Assembly (NCBI RefSeq): GCF_000427805.1
Contig: NZ_ATYS01000001.1
Coordinates: 248,152-312,151 of the forward strand
DNA from: Budvicia aquatica DSM 5075 = ATCC 35567
GTDB lineage: Bacteria; Pseudomonadota; Gammaproteobacteria; Enterobacterales; Enterobacteriaceae
Direction of reading: 5' to 3'
DNA length: 64,000 nucleotides
Shown here: one piece after another, positions 25,303-36,726 of the stretch
How positions within the stretch are numbered: position 1 is the first letter of the stretch
Layout of the letters: each line of letters starts with the position of its first letter
Notes under the pieces: model-generated
What the model was told of the DNA's origin: nothing
Databases searched by the model: none
Seen by the model: only the letters and a program-made list of their open reading frames with translations
Translations under genes and position numbers: made by a program

Positions 25303-25851
25303 TTAACTTGAGTTATGGGCATTCCACTCATCACGAGTAATCTCCCACAATTCTGAGTCCAAAAGCCCGCAGACAAACTGTGTCTTTTCCGTTTTGATTA
25401 GTCGCATACCGCTACTGGCTGAAATGTGCTGAGAACGTATATTTTCCGCCGCTTTTGGCGCTCGCAAAACAGGCTTGTTCAAAGTGTTAAACCAGTAATT
25501 TGTCGCTGCGATACTGGCTTCCCGCATTAATCCCCGTCCTTGATACTCAGGTACCAACCAGAAACCACGATTATTATTTTCCGCTTCATCTAGGCTGATA
25601 ACCCCTATCAAATTGTCTGGATTGTCCTGGTGCCGTATAGTCCAAATCCAGGCGAGTCCTTTTGCCATAGCAGGCAGTGCGACGTTATTAACGTAATGTG
25701 ATGCAGCATTGTCAGGATAAGGCCAAGGAATTGATGACACCATATAACGCACAATCTCCCAGCGTGGAAAGAGCTTCTGAATCTGTAGTGCATCTTTGGA
25801 AACTAATGGTTTTAACAGCAAACGCTCTGTTTTTAGCGTGGGTATCTGCAT
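25303..25851 (-). CDS. GNAT-family N-acetyltransferase (RimJ/RimL-like)
   Basis: A 182-residue acetyltransferase of the GNAT_3/RimJ-RimL type. It opens IPTLKTERLLLKPLVSKDAL, the usual start of this subgroup, and has the acetyl-CoA loop VPEYQGRGLMREA around residues 100-112 (R-G-x-G/A-like) followed by NIRSQHISASSGMRLI, the N-x-x-S/A region. Possible substrates include protein N-termini or small amines. It lies between the decayed region and the autotransporter gene. Confidence 0.85.
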   Translation of the reverse strand: MQIPTLKTERLLLKPLVSKDALQIQKLFPRWEIVRYMVSSIPWPYPDNAASHYVNNVALPAMAKGLAWIWTIRHQDNPDNLIGVISLDEAENNNRGFWLVPEYQGRGLMREASIAATNYWFNTLNKPVLRAPKAAENIRSQHISASSGMRLIKTEKTQFVCGLLDSELWEITRDEWNAHNSS

Positions 25852-25986
25852 ACGCTCTTTTCCTTACCGATTAAAACGCCCATAGCTAGTTTCTGTTAGT
25901 TCAATACTTCCTGTAATTCATTTGGTTGTACAGCAAAATTTAAGCAACCGGGCAAACTGATATCCGCCCGGTTAATTCAGTCACAG

Positions 25987-28900
25987 TCAGAAACGATACT
26001 TAATTCCTACCATAGCCGACGTATCACTATAGCCATCATCACCTAATTGTTGAGCAACGTTAGCCCATAGATTCAAGCCGCTATTTAATTGCCCCTCGGT
26101 GCCCAGTTTTAATTCACCAATATTACGGCTACCTGACTGCTGCAACGTGGTGCCGTCTAAAGTTGCACTGGCCAGCTGTGAGTTATAAATCCAGTTGCCT
26201 TCAGCATAAACGGTAAATAATCTATCTTTACTCTTGTCCACATCAGTGACGCCGTCACGTGAAATCTTAATCCCCAAACGCGTTTGGATATTATCATTAC
26301 CGCCGGACTGCACTCTGGTACCACCGGTTTCGGTATTGTCGTCGGCCTTGATACCATTCCATGCCAATTGAGCCTGTGGGGTAATAAACACTTCACCGTT
26401 GTCACTTTGATACACCGGCAAACGATAACCGGTTTCAACTGAAGCACTGAAGCCGTCAATATCGTAAGTTTCACCTGAAAGCTGTTCGCCGTTGACTGTG
26501 GCATCTAACCAACTGTATTGTAACCAACTATCAACATACGCTCCGCTCAAGCTGTTGGCATTTTGGTACCAGGTGGCATAAAGCCCCGCACTATAGCCAT
26601 CAACCTTACCTTTGGCATTGTAGCTACTGCGGTCTGAATGAACGTGACTGTCAGCATTACCATAGCCCATCATCAGGCCTAAGCCCAAACGGTCTGTATC
26701 AGAGAACTGTGTACTGAAAACTTCACCGCCGCCCTGAATAACATAGCTGTTGGTTGCCGTTTTTAATTGCCCGCTACCGTCGCGGAACTGGGTACGGGAA
26801 CCGGTCTGGCGTAACCACATGCTGGAGTTTTCCGCCCTGCCTTCACGATCTTCCAGACGCAAGCTGAACAGATTTCTTGCCGCGGCGATATTCGCCATAT
26901 AGGCACCCGATTCAGGACGGTATATAGAATCTGGCGTTGGCGATGGTGAATTCATCACTGAACGTAAATACCAATCACCATCGTCCGGCGTATCAACGCC
27001 GCCCTGATACAGGAAATATTCATAGGCACCGCCTACCGCGCGCCCCTGCAATTTAAAGGTACCCGCAGATATGCCGGCCACATCAATCAACTTGATACCG
27101 TTCGACGTCTGGGCTCCGTTACCTCTGGCACTGATTACTGCTACATGACTTTCACCACTGGTGGTTCCGGTAACGATCAGTTTATCGGTATCAGCCCCGT
27201 CATTTGCTAACTCGGTATTGAAGATTACCGTACCGCCATTGCCAATATAGTTACCGTTAATTGTAAACTGGCCGGATCCTGCGCCGGTCAGCGCATTACC
27301 CATCAATAAATGACCGGCATTGGATACATTACCGTTTACGCTGCCGTATCCGCCCAAGGCACCGTCACGATGAATAGTTACATCGCTGGTTAAATTTGCA
27401 CTGACTGTACGTGATAGGCTAGCGGTCGGCATTCCGCCAACCAGTAACAGGCCATTATCAATTTCAGTTAAAGTCGCAGAGACAGAATTACCGTCTAGCT
27501 GTACGGTACCGGAACCACGCTTAATCAATTTTCCGTTACCTGAAATCTGGTTTGTAACGGTGAATAATGCTTCAGTATCCAATATCAGTATGCCGCTATT
27601 ATCGATTGATGACTGTCCCAAATGGCTGGTTTTTCCTGCCGTCAGGCTGTTATCAGACTCAATGGTAAATTTACCGGCATAGCCACTATTATTACCGGCC
27701 AGCGTGATATCCGCACCGTTGCTTAACAGTACTTCACCATCACTGCCTTTCAGGCTATTAAATAATGAACCTCTAGCACCATCAATATGCAGAAGGCCTT
27801 GATTATCAATAACCCCTTGCCCTAATCCCTGTGGCGCAGTCAACCTGGCCGTTGCATTAGAATTAATGGTTGTCTCACCAACAAACCCACTGCTGTTGCT
27901 ATTGAAAACGGTGGTATTTCCGGCCAGAACCAGTGAACCCTTTCCGCTTAAGTTACCATTAACAATCCCTCCGTTGACCAAGGTTAACTGCCCCAGATTC
28001 AGGTCAAGCAGACTGTTAGTAGCGCTAGTAAGATGTCCGATAGTTTGGCTATTACCATTAAGATTAATCCCGGTGCCCGACAGCATATTTAATTCCGAGG
28101 TCTGGCCGAAGGCATTATCAGTAATCAATACTACGGTGCCGCGGTTTAATTCTGTCGCTCCGGTGTAATTACTGGCCACATTACCGATACGTACCGTGCC
28201 GCCGACATCGATAGTAAAGCCCCCTTCGCCGGTCAATCTGGCGCCGAGTGAATTATCAACGGCATTGCCGTTTTCAAGAATAACTGATTGCCCGATAACG
28301 GAATCCAACTGAGTCAGTCCATACCCCAGATATAAACCGTCGTTTTTCACTGCGGACATATAGTTATAGTGAGCATTACCGGCCTGAATACTATTTTGAA
28401 TCAACCCGATTAGGGTGTCCGGTGCAATCGGAGTACCGTCAACTTGAGTGACCGCAATTTGAGTCCCGGCTTGATTCACCCTGTTAGCAGCTACAATTTG
28501 ATCGTGAACGTTATCATCCTGATCAAATAGTGACGTGCCGGAGGCCGGGATCGGATTGGGTAAATTAGCCGGCGTACTGACCGCCAAACTGCCACCACCG
28601 CTGACATCCAGCATATCTACGGTTAAATGCCCTAAAGGTCGATTATCTATACTGGCGTAATCAACTTCCAATTGACCACCATTAAGCATCAGTCCTTGCA
28701 TGGTATGGCTACCATTCAGCTTAGTGCTACCGATATTGCTACCGTTACCGTTCAGTTTGAGCGTAGCATGTTGCATCAGGTTGTCAGCATTGGCATCAAG
28801 GGATAAGTGGCCGTTTGCCATAGTCAGCAGGCCGGTATAACTGCCACCAAGCGCACTGGTATTAACGGTGAAATTCTTAGTGCGATCCCCCAGATTAATC

Positions 28901-31900
28901 AGTAACTCCCCTTGCCCGCTTATCCGGCGGGTGAAGTCCATATCGCTGGCAACTGAGCTCTCTTTACGCACCGATAATCGCCCGTTTATGCCCAGGTTAA
29001 CTACGCCGGTAGCGCTGGCCAGATTCATCAGATTTGCGACCTCAAGCGTACCGCCGTTTACATTAATATCCGCGGTATTGGCTGAGTTATTTCCGTTCCA
29101 GACTAAAGTGCCGTCCCCTTTTTTGCTGAATCCGTTAGCGACATTGCCATTGTCACTCCAGCCACTCATCTGCGCTATTACGCCGCTATCAACAATTACA
29201 CTGCCATTTTGGTGAAGGGTCAGGTTGCGAGCAGAGGTCAAATCGGCGGTAATACGCAGCTCACCGCCGTCCAGAATGGTTTGATTCCCCGTATGGCCCA
29301 GATTTTGATCGCTAGAAATAGCCACTACGCCCGCGTTGAGTAAGGTATCGCCAATATAACTATTGGTACCCGATAACGACAGCGTACCGCCGCTGGTTTT
29401 GATCAAGTTGCCAGTACCGCTAATTGCCGCACTCAGTGACATATCCGTGGAGTTATCGACCCTAAGCAAATTGGCATTACGAATTTCGATGGCATCACCA
29501 ACATGCTGAGTCTCACTCACGGTTAAAGCAGAGGTAGAATCAATATTGATCGCACCGGTAAAGCTTGAGTTATCACCGGTCAGGTGAACGTTACTGCTAT
29601 TACTACTGTTTAGTTGCCCGCTACCGGAAACATGATTAGCAAAACTCCCGCTTACGGCATCAAACGTAAGGTTGCCATTATTAGCCACGCTACCGGTACC
29701 AAGTGCATTAATATCATAAAGTAACGCTGTAGCAGCGGCATCTAGCGTAACAGTGGCACTCAGAGAATGATTAGCATTGTTGATGGTCAGCGTTCCGTCC
29801 GTCACGCTGAAGTTACCGCTGCCGGTTAAGCTCCCGGATGACGACCCGCCATGGAGCAGGGTTAAATCCCCACCGTTAACGTTAAGGGTCGAACCATTCT
29901 GGCCGTTGATCTCACCGACCGTTTGCTTGGTTCCGTTAAGGTTTAGGGTTGTTGCTAAGGCCAGATTCAATGCGGCGGTTTGTCCTAAAGCCCAGTCAGT
30001 CCCTAAAATTAACGTCCCGGTTTGTAAATCAGTTATGCCGGTATAACTATTATTCAGATTACTCAGTATTAATGCATCAACACCGTTACCGGCAAGTACG
30101 CCGAGAGAACCGCTACCGGTCACCTGAGCTGATAGCATTTTGTCACGGCTATCGGCGGTATTAATCACCAATTTATCGGTGCCGGATCCGATTAAATCCA
30201 GCTGAGTTAGGCCATAAGCAACGTACAACCCTTTACCATTTTCTCCATCGGTCGTCAGGCGATAGTCATAAAATGCATTAGCCGCCAGGGCCCCGTTCTG
30301 AGTGATAGCGGCAGAGCTGATATCGGTAATGGCTAAATTATTTTGATCAACCAGCGTCAGATTGCCGGCTCCGCCGTTAACATTAACGGCAGAGGCTAGC
30401 TGAATTAAGGTTTCGTTTTGTTGATCGAGCAGGCTAAGAGTCTGATTCACCATCGGCGGAGTACTATTTTCAAATCCGCCTTGATGAATCTTGATGTTAC
30501 CGTTAGCCGTAACGTCAAGCGTATCGGTGACGTTGATAAATGATTTAGTTACAGACTCATTTGGCAGATGAATACCAAAATCAAGCGTACCGCCATTCAA
30601 CACTAACCCGCTAAGATTTTGGCTCCCTTGACCCACGCTCGTGGTGTTATTCTCCATCACCGCCAAAGTTGCATTGGTCAGCGCCGAGGTATTAAACCCA
30701 GACAGCGTGAAATACTGACTGTTCATCTGAACCAATCCGTTAAACCCTTGGCCCGATTCAGGACCAAAATTAAACGAAGAGCCAGAGACCACATTAATCA
30801 GTCCAGTCCCCTGTAATAGATGGCTTAAGCTATAGTCTGCCGTAGGGTTCAGCGTTAGCGATGATCGGTCGTCAATATTAATCACACCGCTGGTTGTTAC
30901 CGTATCGCCCATCTGAATGTGAACGCCGGTGGTAAAATCAGCACCATTAATCAGGTTTAGCTGATTGAAATGCTGAATATCTGAAGTATTAATCAGCCTG
31001 TAGTCGGCACCGTCAAAGGTAAGTGCACTGTTACTACCACCGATACCGGCATCAAGCGTTGCAAAGGTCGCGCTGTCTTTAACCAACACCTGGTTATGGC
31101 TATGATTAGCGGCGGAAAAATGTCCGATAGATGCATTATCTTGTAAAGTCAGTAGGTTATTGCTGCTACCTACGCTTAATCTGCCACTCAAAAGGCTATT
31201 ATCAGATAGAATAACCTGATTGTTACCATTGCCCAGAACGATGCTGCCAGTAATAGCGGCGTTATCGCTCAGGGTAACTATCGAGCTTTCGCCTGCGGCA
31301 GTCACATTTCCCGTCAGGCTATTATGAGTACCGGTTAACGCAATCTGGTTATTATTACCGCTGCCCAATGCAATATCGCCGTCGATGGTACTGCCGTCAG
31401 TTAACGTTACCCTGTTCTCTCCGCCGATTAAGTCCAACTTACCCTTGATGCTGCCGCTGTTAATCAGTGTTTTATCAATGCTGCCATCCATTACAATGGC
31501 ACTTAATAAACGATCGCCGGCTTCAATTTTGCCGCTGTTGGTGATTGAACCTGTCGATCCGGCTTTAATCACATCACCGGCCATTGAAATTAATTGCCCC
31601 ATTTGGTTCAGACGGGTTGCGCCAGTAATATCTAATGCCGAACCACCTGCACTGTGGTTCACATTAATATTAACCGCGCTATCCACTATCCGATCGGAAC
31701 CTGCCAGATTGGCGACAATACCTCGGCCACCGGATCCGCTAATATCAATAAACAGGCCGTCAGAACCGGATAAATCTAAATTGTTCGCCGTAGCCGTACC
31801 GTCGGTATTTTGTAATAACAGTCCAATACCACCGGAGACGTTAATATTACCGCTGTTGGTTTTATCCAGCGTTGCGCCGGTATAAATACCGATTCCATCG

Positions 31901-34900
31901 TTAATATTTATGGTGGTGTTATCTAAACGTATTCCGCTGATACCGGCCTGATTATGAATACCCACACCTGTACTGGTGCTGTCACTCATATCAATGGTGG
32001 TTCCCGAGACGTTAAGCCCTTTGGCGCCTGCGGATAATAAAATACCGTCCGCTGAGCCTTTAGCCGTAATGGTTCCGTTACCCGATAGCGCCGCCAAATT
32101 CAAACTGCCATCTACGCCCAGTTCAATTGCCGCCTTTCCGTCACTGGCTTCAATGGTTCCGGAGTTATTGATCACCGAATTTTCGCCGCGAATATGAATG
32201 GCCGTTCCGCTGGCCTTAATGCTACCGGTATTAGTTACGATGCCATTAAACACATCGATAGCCACGTGCTTGCTACCGGCAGACAGATCAATATTACCGG
32301 TGTTATTTAATTCACCGTTATTACGTGCAATAAACGCGGTTGAATCTTGAGAACCCGCGGCCGACGTGACCGTTGCACCGTTGATTATTTGAGAATTAGA
32401 GTCTTCGACAATACCAACCGTAGCACCGCTGCCGTTAAGGGTAAAAGCCGCGCCGCTGGCAATATTCACGTTGCCGGCTAACTGAACCAACACGCCGCTG
32501 GCTCCGTCACCGTTAACCAGAATATGACTGCCCGCACCAACGGTAGCTAGTGAGCCGTCGTCGCTAACTTTAACTCCGCTGGCATGTTTGCCGGAAACGT
32601 TAACCGTCAGATCCCCGTCTAAGCTGGCTTTGTTATCCACATAGAACAGCGTAGAACGTTCTCCGGAAACATTATAGGGCGTCGCACTGGCCGCCACGTT
32701 GACCGATGACGAAACGCCATCGTTTGATTGACCGTTGAGCCAGAAAGCGATCTGATCGGGCGCAGTCGCGGAAAACTCAGTCGCAACATTGCCGTCTAAA
32801 TTGACCGAGCTACCATTAGCCGCCTTAACACCGACCGCCCCATCACCGTTCATTTTGATGGTCGGAGAACTGGTGCCATCAGTTTTCATATCGACAGTAA
32901 CTTTAATACCCGAAGCAGAAATACCAATAGAATGGCTGCCGTTGAGCGTCAAACTACCGGTGTTAATCAAGCGAGTATCGTGAGTATCAGCGCTGGCTAA
33001 CAGCCCTATACCGTTATCACCTAGCGTGATATTACCGCTATTGATACCCTCTGCACCTTCCTGAACGCCAACGCCGGTGGCGTTTTTACCGGTGAAGGTA
33101 ATATCGCCAGAGTTATTGATGGTCGCCATATTTTTTGCCAGATAGCCAACAACTCCGTCCAGCGCTGAATTTAATACGGCTCCCGCAGTCAGAATGGTTT
33201 CTTTCTTCTGCTCATTGGTCATAACCGTTTGAGCGCCGGTCAATTCATAACCTTGACCGTCAGCAATGCCGGCAATCGCCCCTTCGCCGGAAAGATTAAT
33301 CGTGGTGGTATTACTAATGGTACCGGTAGCTCCGCCCTCAACTAAAAAGCCGGTAGCCTGATGACCGTTAACGTTAACCGTCATCCCACCGGAATTGACG
33401 GTAGTTCCGCTGCCGGTCGCCACGATCACGGTAGAATGATCGCCCGATGCCGACATGATTGAGGTTGCGGCAGGTGAGCCGGTAAACGATGCACCACCGT
33501 CAAGGCGCATTAGCGTGGAGTTCTTAGTAGTAACGTTCTGAGTTCCGCTACTGGTATTATTAATGTTTGAACCGCTGCCGTAGACGTAATAACCGATTTG
33601 ATTTTCACCATCATAAAAACGAACCTGTCCGGCGCCGGACAGGCGTATAGTCCCGTTATTACGCGCATGAGCACCGATAGCGCCGTCACCGGTCAAATTA
33701 ATGGTACCGGCAATATCAATCAGCGAATTTGTGCCTTCAGACCAGGCACCGTAGTTACGAAAACCGGTTGCCGGGTCGCTGGCGCCTAAAATATTTACCT
33801 CACCGGACGAGGTAATATTCCCGCCACCGGCCGTCTTCAGCCCAACGTTATTGATTCCGCCAACCCGAATTTCACCGGTGTTAGATACGCCTTTAGCATT
33901 GCTATAGGCATAAATACCCATATTCTGGAAAGGAATAAAACTGCCATTACCACCGTTACCTAAAAGTGTAATCAGACCGCTGTTAACGATCTTGCCGGTA
34001 GTCGAAGAACTAACGCCGATACCATAGGCTCCGTTGGTCTTTGTACCCAACGTAATGGTGCCCTGATTATTAACGGTACCGCTTCTTAGCGCCCCTACGC
34101 TAATTCCTGCCGACCCTTTTGCCGCAAACAGGTCGCTGCCATTTTCAGACCGGCCGACATACATATTACCGTCGCTGGCATTAAGGAAAGAGCCATCCGT
34201 ACTTACCGATGCGCCGTATGCAGGCCCCAGATAGTCAGTTCCACGGGTACCTTCGGTTGAGCCAATATTCACTATGCCGTGATTGGTCGCTTTACCGTTA
34301 CCGTTAATAATAGCCATCATGTTGCTGCTCTGATTTTGAGAGGCTAACGTTGACCAAAATCGAGGAATGACGCTAAAAGTACCGTTATTGATAAATTCAC
34401 TGTTAGCCCCGGTGATGGTAATACCATAACCTTCACCACCGCCGGTCGCGCTCCCCGTTGTAATGCGGCTGTTATTAATAAACTGTGAGCCGGTATACAC
34501 CACGGCGGTACGAAAACCGCTCACTATTTCACCGTTATTGATTCCTTTCGCCCCATTCTCTAATCGGAAGAGACTGGTATTAACGCCGCCATTATCCAAT
34601 CCGCGCAGACTACTGGAAAATAATCTGCCATCAGATTCCAGCGTAATGGTGGCATTGCTACCCTTACCGTGCAGCAGTACAACCGTTCCGGCTGGAGCCA
34701 ATAATAGGGGATCGGGATCGGTAGGCAACATCCTTACAACATAGCTTTTTCTTGTCGTGGTATAGGCTTTACTTAACTCGCTGTCATAAGCAGACAGGCT
34801 TAAATCACCGGATTCAACCTTAGAAACCAACCAGTTATTGTAAGCCTTAAATTCAGCCAGATTGGTTACCGTTCTCGATAAGCCGTTAAACCCAATAAAA

Positions 34901-35664
34901 TCGCCTTTATAGGCCGTGCTCGAAGTGGTTACCGATGTATTACCGATTGAACTGCTTTCCCAACCAAAGGCAATATTACTTGCTCCATGCCAATTGATCG
35001 CGGCTCGATTGGTTGAACCGTCGGCATAAAATAGCTGGCTGTTACGAAAAGAAGCACTGATTGAATTATTGTTATTATAGATATCCGCCTGACCATGATT
35101 AACGGAGACAAGCCGTGTATCGTAATAAATATTCGGGGTGCCGGAGGCATAAACCATCACGCTGTTGATTGACTGATTGGTAGTACGTTCAATAAAGTAC
35201 TTCTCATCATAGACAACCGCTACCTGGTTACTGTTGGTTATCGGATCAAATACAACAATATTTTTATTTTTAGCACTAAGCTCCAGTGCTTTATCGCTAA
35301 GAGATACCAGTTCTCCAGTTGCATAACCCGCGGTAATTGCTGCATTTATTGACCCGAAAGTAATCATTGAGCCACTTGCAGGAGCAATGGACTTTAATCC
35401 ATCAATTGTATAGGTTAGCCCGTCTGAAATGACGGCGGTTCCGGTTTGGTAATTATTGGCTGTTGCTGACCAGTTACTATCTAATTGGCAGGTCAAAGAT
35501 GAAATATCACAGGGTACTGATAAGGCGGTTGCAGATAATGTAGATAACACTAATCCCATCAAAGTTTTTGAGGTTGCCGACTTTACTTTAGCCCGCCCCA
35601 GTTCTGAAGTCACAACCCACTGACCTAAAGCAGTGTTCCAAACAACTCTGAAAATCCTGTTCAT
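25987..35664 (-). CDS. Giant AIDA/Ag43-type autotransporter adhesin (3225 aa)
   Basis: A single 9.7-kb gene for a type Va autotransporter. Residues 1-50 are an extended signal peptide (ESPR: MNRIFRVVWNTALGQWVV, ending near LSATALS). The passenger, to about residue 2900, is a beta-helix rich in Asn, Ser, Thr and Gly, with dozens of 'NSGxI'-type turns in the first half and autotransporter-associated beta-strand repeats later. About residues 1650-2280 and 2285-2720 are related modules sharing GYGLTQLD and LTLLHGG/LTLVNGG. A pertactin-like end and linker precede the C-terminal barrel (about the last 280 residues, ending GIKYRF). GGAG lies before the ATG. It is probably a surface adhesin or aggregation factor; no protease motif was seen. 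Confidence 0.95.
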   Translation of the reverse strand: MNRIFRVVWNTALGQWVVTSELGRAKVKSATSKTLMGLVLSTLSATALSVPCDISSLTCQLDSNWSATANNYQTGTAVISDGLTYTIDGLKSIAPASGSMITFGSINAAITAGYATGELVSLSDKALELSAKNKNIVVFDPITNSNQVAVVYDEKYFIERTTNQSINSVMVYASGTPNIYYDTRLVSVNHGQADIYNNNNSISASFRNSQLFYADGSTNRAAINWHGASNIAFGWESSSIGNTSVTTSSTAYKGDFIGFNGLSRTVTNLAEFKAYNNWLVSKVESGDLSLSAYDSELSKAYTTTRKSYVVRMLPTDPDPLLLAPAGTVVLLHGKGSNATITLESDGRLFSSSLRGLDNGGVNTSLFRLENGAKGINNGEIVSGFRTAVVYTGSQFINNSRITTGSATGGGEGYGITITGANSEFINNGTFSVIPRFWSTLASQNQSSNMMAIINGNGKATNHGIVNIGSTEGTRGTDYLGPAYGASVSTDGSFLNASDGNMYVGRSENGSDLFAAKGSAGISVGALRSGTVNNQGTITLGTKTNGAYGIGVSSSTTGKIVNSGLITLLGNGGNGSFIPFQNMGIYAYSNAKGVSNTGEIRVGGINNVGLKTAGGGNITSSGEVNILGASDPATGFRNYGAWSEGTNSLIDIAGTINLTGDGAIGAHARNNGTIRLSGAGQVRFYDGENQIGYYVYGSGSNINNTSSGTQNVTTKNSTLMRLDGGASFTGSPAATSIMSASGDHSTVIVATGSGTTVNSGGMTVNVNGHQATGFLVEGGATGTISNTTTINLSGEGAIAGIADGQGYELTGAQTVMTNEQKKETILTAGAVLNSALDGVVGYLAKNMATINNSGDITFTGKNATGVGVQEGAEGINSGNITLGDNGIGLLASADTHDTRLINTGSLTLNGSHSIGISASGIKVTVDMKTDGTSSPTIKMNGDGAVGVKAANGSSVNLDGNVATEFSATAPDQIAFWLNGQSNDGVSSSVNVAASATPYNVSGERSTLFYVDNKASLDGDLTVNVSGKHASGVKVSDDGSLATVGAGSHILVNGDGASGVLVQLAGNVNIASGAAFTLNGSGATVGIVEDSNSQIINGATVTSAAGSQDSTAFIARNNGELNNTGNIDLSAGSKHVAIDVFNGIVTNTGSIKASGTAIHIRGENSVINNSGTIEASDGKAAIELGVDGSLNLAALSGNGTITAKGSADGILLSAGAKGLNVSGTTIDMSDSTSTGVGIHNQAGISGIRLDNTTININDGIGIYTGATLDKTNSGNINVSGGIGLLLQNTDGTATANNLDLSGSDGLFIDISGSGGRGIVANLAGSDRIVDSAVNINVNHSAGGSALDITGATRLNQMGQLISMAGDVIKAGSTGSITNSGKIEAGDRLLSAIVMDGSIDKTLINSGSIKGKLDLIGGENRVTLTDGSTIDGDIALGSGNNNQIALTGTHNSLTGNVTAAGESSIVTLSDNAAITGSIVLGNGNNQVILSDNSLLSGRLSVGSSNNLLTLQDNASIGHFSAANHSHNQVLVKDSATFATLDAGIGGSNSALTFDGADYRLINTSDIQHFNQLNLINGADFTTGVHIQMGDTVTTSGVINIDDRSSLTLNPTADYSLSHLLQGTGLINVVSGSSFNFGPESGQGFNGLVQMNSQYFTLSGFNTSALTNATLAVMENNTTSVGQGSQNLSGLVLNGGTLDFGIHLPNESVTKSFINVTDTLDVTANGNIKIHQGGFENSTPPMVNQTLSLLDQQNETLIQLASAVNVNGGAGNLTLVDQNNLAITDISSAAITQNGALAANAFYDYRLTTDGENGKGLYVAYGLTQLDLIGSGTDKLVINTADSRDKMLSAQVTGSGSLGVLAGNGVDALILSNLNNSYTGITDLQTGTLILGTDWALGQTAALNLALATTLNLNGTKQTVGEINGQNGSTLNVNGGDLTLLHGGSSSGSLTGSGNFSVTDGTLTINNANHSLSATVTLDAAATALLYDINALGTGSVANNGNLTFDAVSGSFANHVSGSGQLNSSNSSNVHLTGDNSSFTGAINIDSTSALTVSETQHVGDAIEIRNANLLRVDNSTDMSLSAAISGTGNLIKTSGGTLSLSGTNSYIGDTLLNAGVVAISSDQNLGHTGNQTILDGGELRITADLTSARNLTLHQNGSVIVDSGVIAQMSGWSDNGNVANGFSKKGDGTLVWNGNNSANTADINVNGGTLEVANLMNLASATGVVNLGINGRLSVRKESSVASDMDFTRRISGQGELLINLGDRTKNFTVNTSALGGSYTGLLTMANGHLSLDANADNLMQHATLKLNGNGSNIGSTKLNGSHTMQGLMLNGGQLEVDYASIDNRPLGHLTVDMLDVSGGGSLAVSTPANLPNPIPASGTSLFDQDDNVHDQIVAANRVNQAGTQIAVTQVDGTPIAPDTLIGLIQNSIQAGNAHYNYMSAVKNDGLYLGYGLTQLDSVIGQSVILENGNAVDNSLGARLTGEGGFTIDVGGTVRIGNVASNYTGATELNRGTVVLITDNAFGQTSELNMLSGTGINLNGNSQTIGHLTSATNSLLDLNLGQLTLVNGGIVNGNLSGKGSLVLAGNTTVFNSNSSGFVGETTINSNATARLTAPQGLGQGVIDNQGLLHIDGARGSLFNSLKGSDGEVLLSNGADITLAGNNSGYAGKFTIESDNSLTAGKTSHLGQSSIDNSGILILDTEALFTVTNQISGNGKLIKRGSGTVQLDGNSVSATLTEIDNGLLLVGGMPTASLSRTVSANLTSDVTIHRDGALGGYGSVNGNVSNAGHLLMGNALTGAGSGQFTINGNYIGNGGTVIFNTELANDGADTDKLIVTGTTSGESHVAVISARGNGAQTSNGIKLIDVAGISAGTFKLQGRAVGGAYEYFLYQGGVDTPDDGDWYLRSVMNSPSPTPDSIYRPESGAYMANIAAARNLFSLRLEDREGRAENSSMWLRQTGSRTQFRDGSGQLKTATNSYVIQGGGEVFSTQFSDTDRLGLGLMMGYGNADSHVHSDRSSYNAKGKVDGYSAGLYATWYQNANSLSGAYVDSWLQYSWLDATVNGEQLSGETYDIDGFSASVETGYRLPVYQSDNGEVFITPQAQLAWNGIKADDNTETGGTRVQSGGNDNIQTRLGIKISRDGVTDVDKSKDRLFTVYAEGNWIYNSQLASATLDGTTLQQSGSRNIGELKLGTEGQLNSGLNLWANVAQQLGDDGYSDTSAMVGIKYRF

Positions 35665-36726
35665 TTTTATACTCCATTATTATTCAACCGCTACACGTCC
35701 AGTATCGCTTGTTAGGTGCCGGTTTAATTCCCCTAAAAATAATTTAGCAGGAAACAATTAGCCACCTTCAGAACCTATAGATAAATAGGCTGCAAATGAT
35801 AACAACCTCTTGCAGAAAGTCAGCATCAATAACTTAAGCGTTAATCAATACAGTTTTTTATTCCATTCCCTTTAAATTATTAACCTTTACATACGGTATA
35901 AATCAACTATACGATCTTATCTATTAGATATTGATAGGGTGATATAACTGCAACCTTAACAATAAATGCAATTCACTCTTAACGTTTCATATTAACCATG
36001 AGTTTTATTGATAGCTGACAATTGATAACCTGTATTTACCATATGCTATAGCACGTTAAAACCCAATTATCCCTTACGTTCACCTAAGCAATAAAAACCG
36101 CATAACCAAATGATATCAATGGCTTTATTTAAAATACCTTAATTATATCAATGGGTGAACGATAAAAATTGTTAACTATTTAACTCAGAAAAAGAAAAAT
36201 AATTTATTATTCATAGATATGCAACGACACGTGACAATCAGTCACCCAGCTATTGACATCATCTATTAAAATAAAAACCTAACTATTTAGGCAAATCATA
36301 TATTCCAAATTATTCCTTGGATAAGTTCTAATGATGGAAAATCAATTTTAATCATATAATTTAAAGTGGCATTTTAGATGCGATAACGTCAGCCTTAATA
36401 AATTATAGCAACAGTAATTCCACCTCTAATGTTAACATGGTCAACGTTATCGGAATCAACAGTATGTCATCGCTAAAATAAAGTTATCCTAGACTACTCT
36501 TTAGCTTTAATCGGTATGAATAAATTAATCAGCTATTTTGTTATCCCTATGTCAGAACATTGCAACAAAAAAAGACTCCAATCTCAATATAATCATAATT
36601 GAGTATTTTTAATAAACAATCAAGTATTATTTCTTATGATAAAAAGCCGTAATAGATAACTTATTGATCAATTTATAAATTTATAAATTATTAGTGAAAT
36701 ACCAGTAGCCTTGAATGCAAGACCTG
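35665..36726. other. Long AT-rich gap upstream of the autotransporter gene
   Basis: About 1.06 kb with no frame that looks coding on either strand and no recognised RNA. It is much more AT-rich than the surroundings, with many TTTAT/ATAAA runs. It must hold the promoter of the autotransporter gene, and its AT-richness makes it a likely H-NS target. Nothing more specific is visible. Confidence 0.6.

Noticed and set aside
27866..34744. Several plus-strand frames of 60-166 codons opposite the autotransporter gene
   Set aside because: They are antisense shadows of the repetitive passenger; they are Pro/Leu-rich, have no ribosome sites and match no family.
25987..35664. CRISPR or tandem DNA repeats in the autotransporter gene
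   Set aside because: Repetition is at the protein level (beta-helix turns); no regular identical DNA repeats with spacers.
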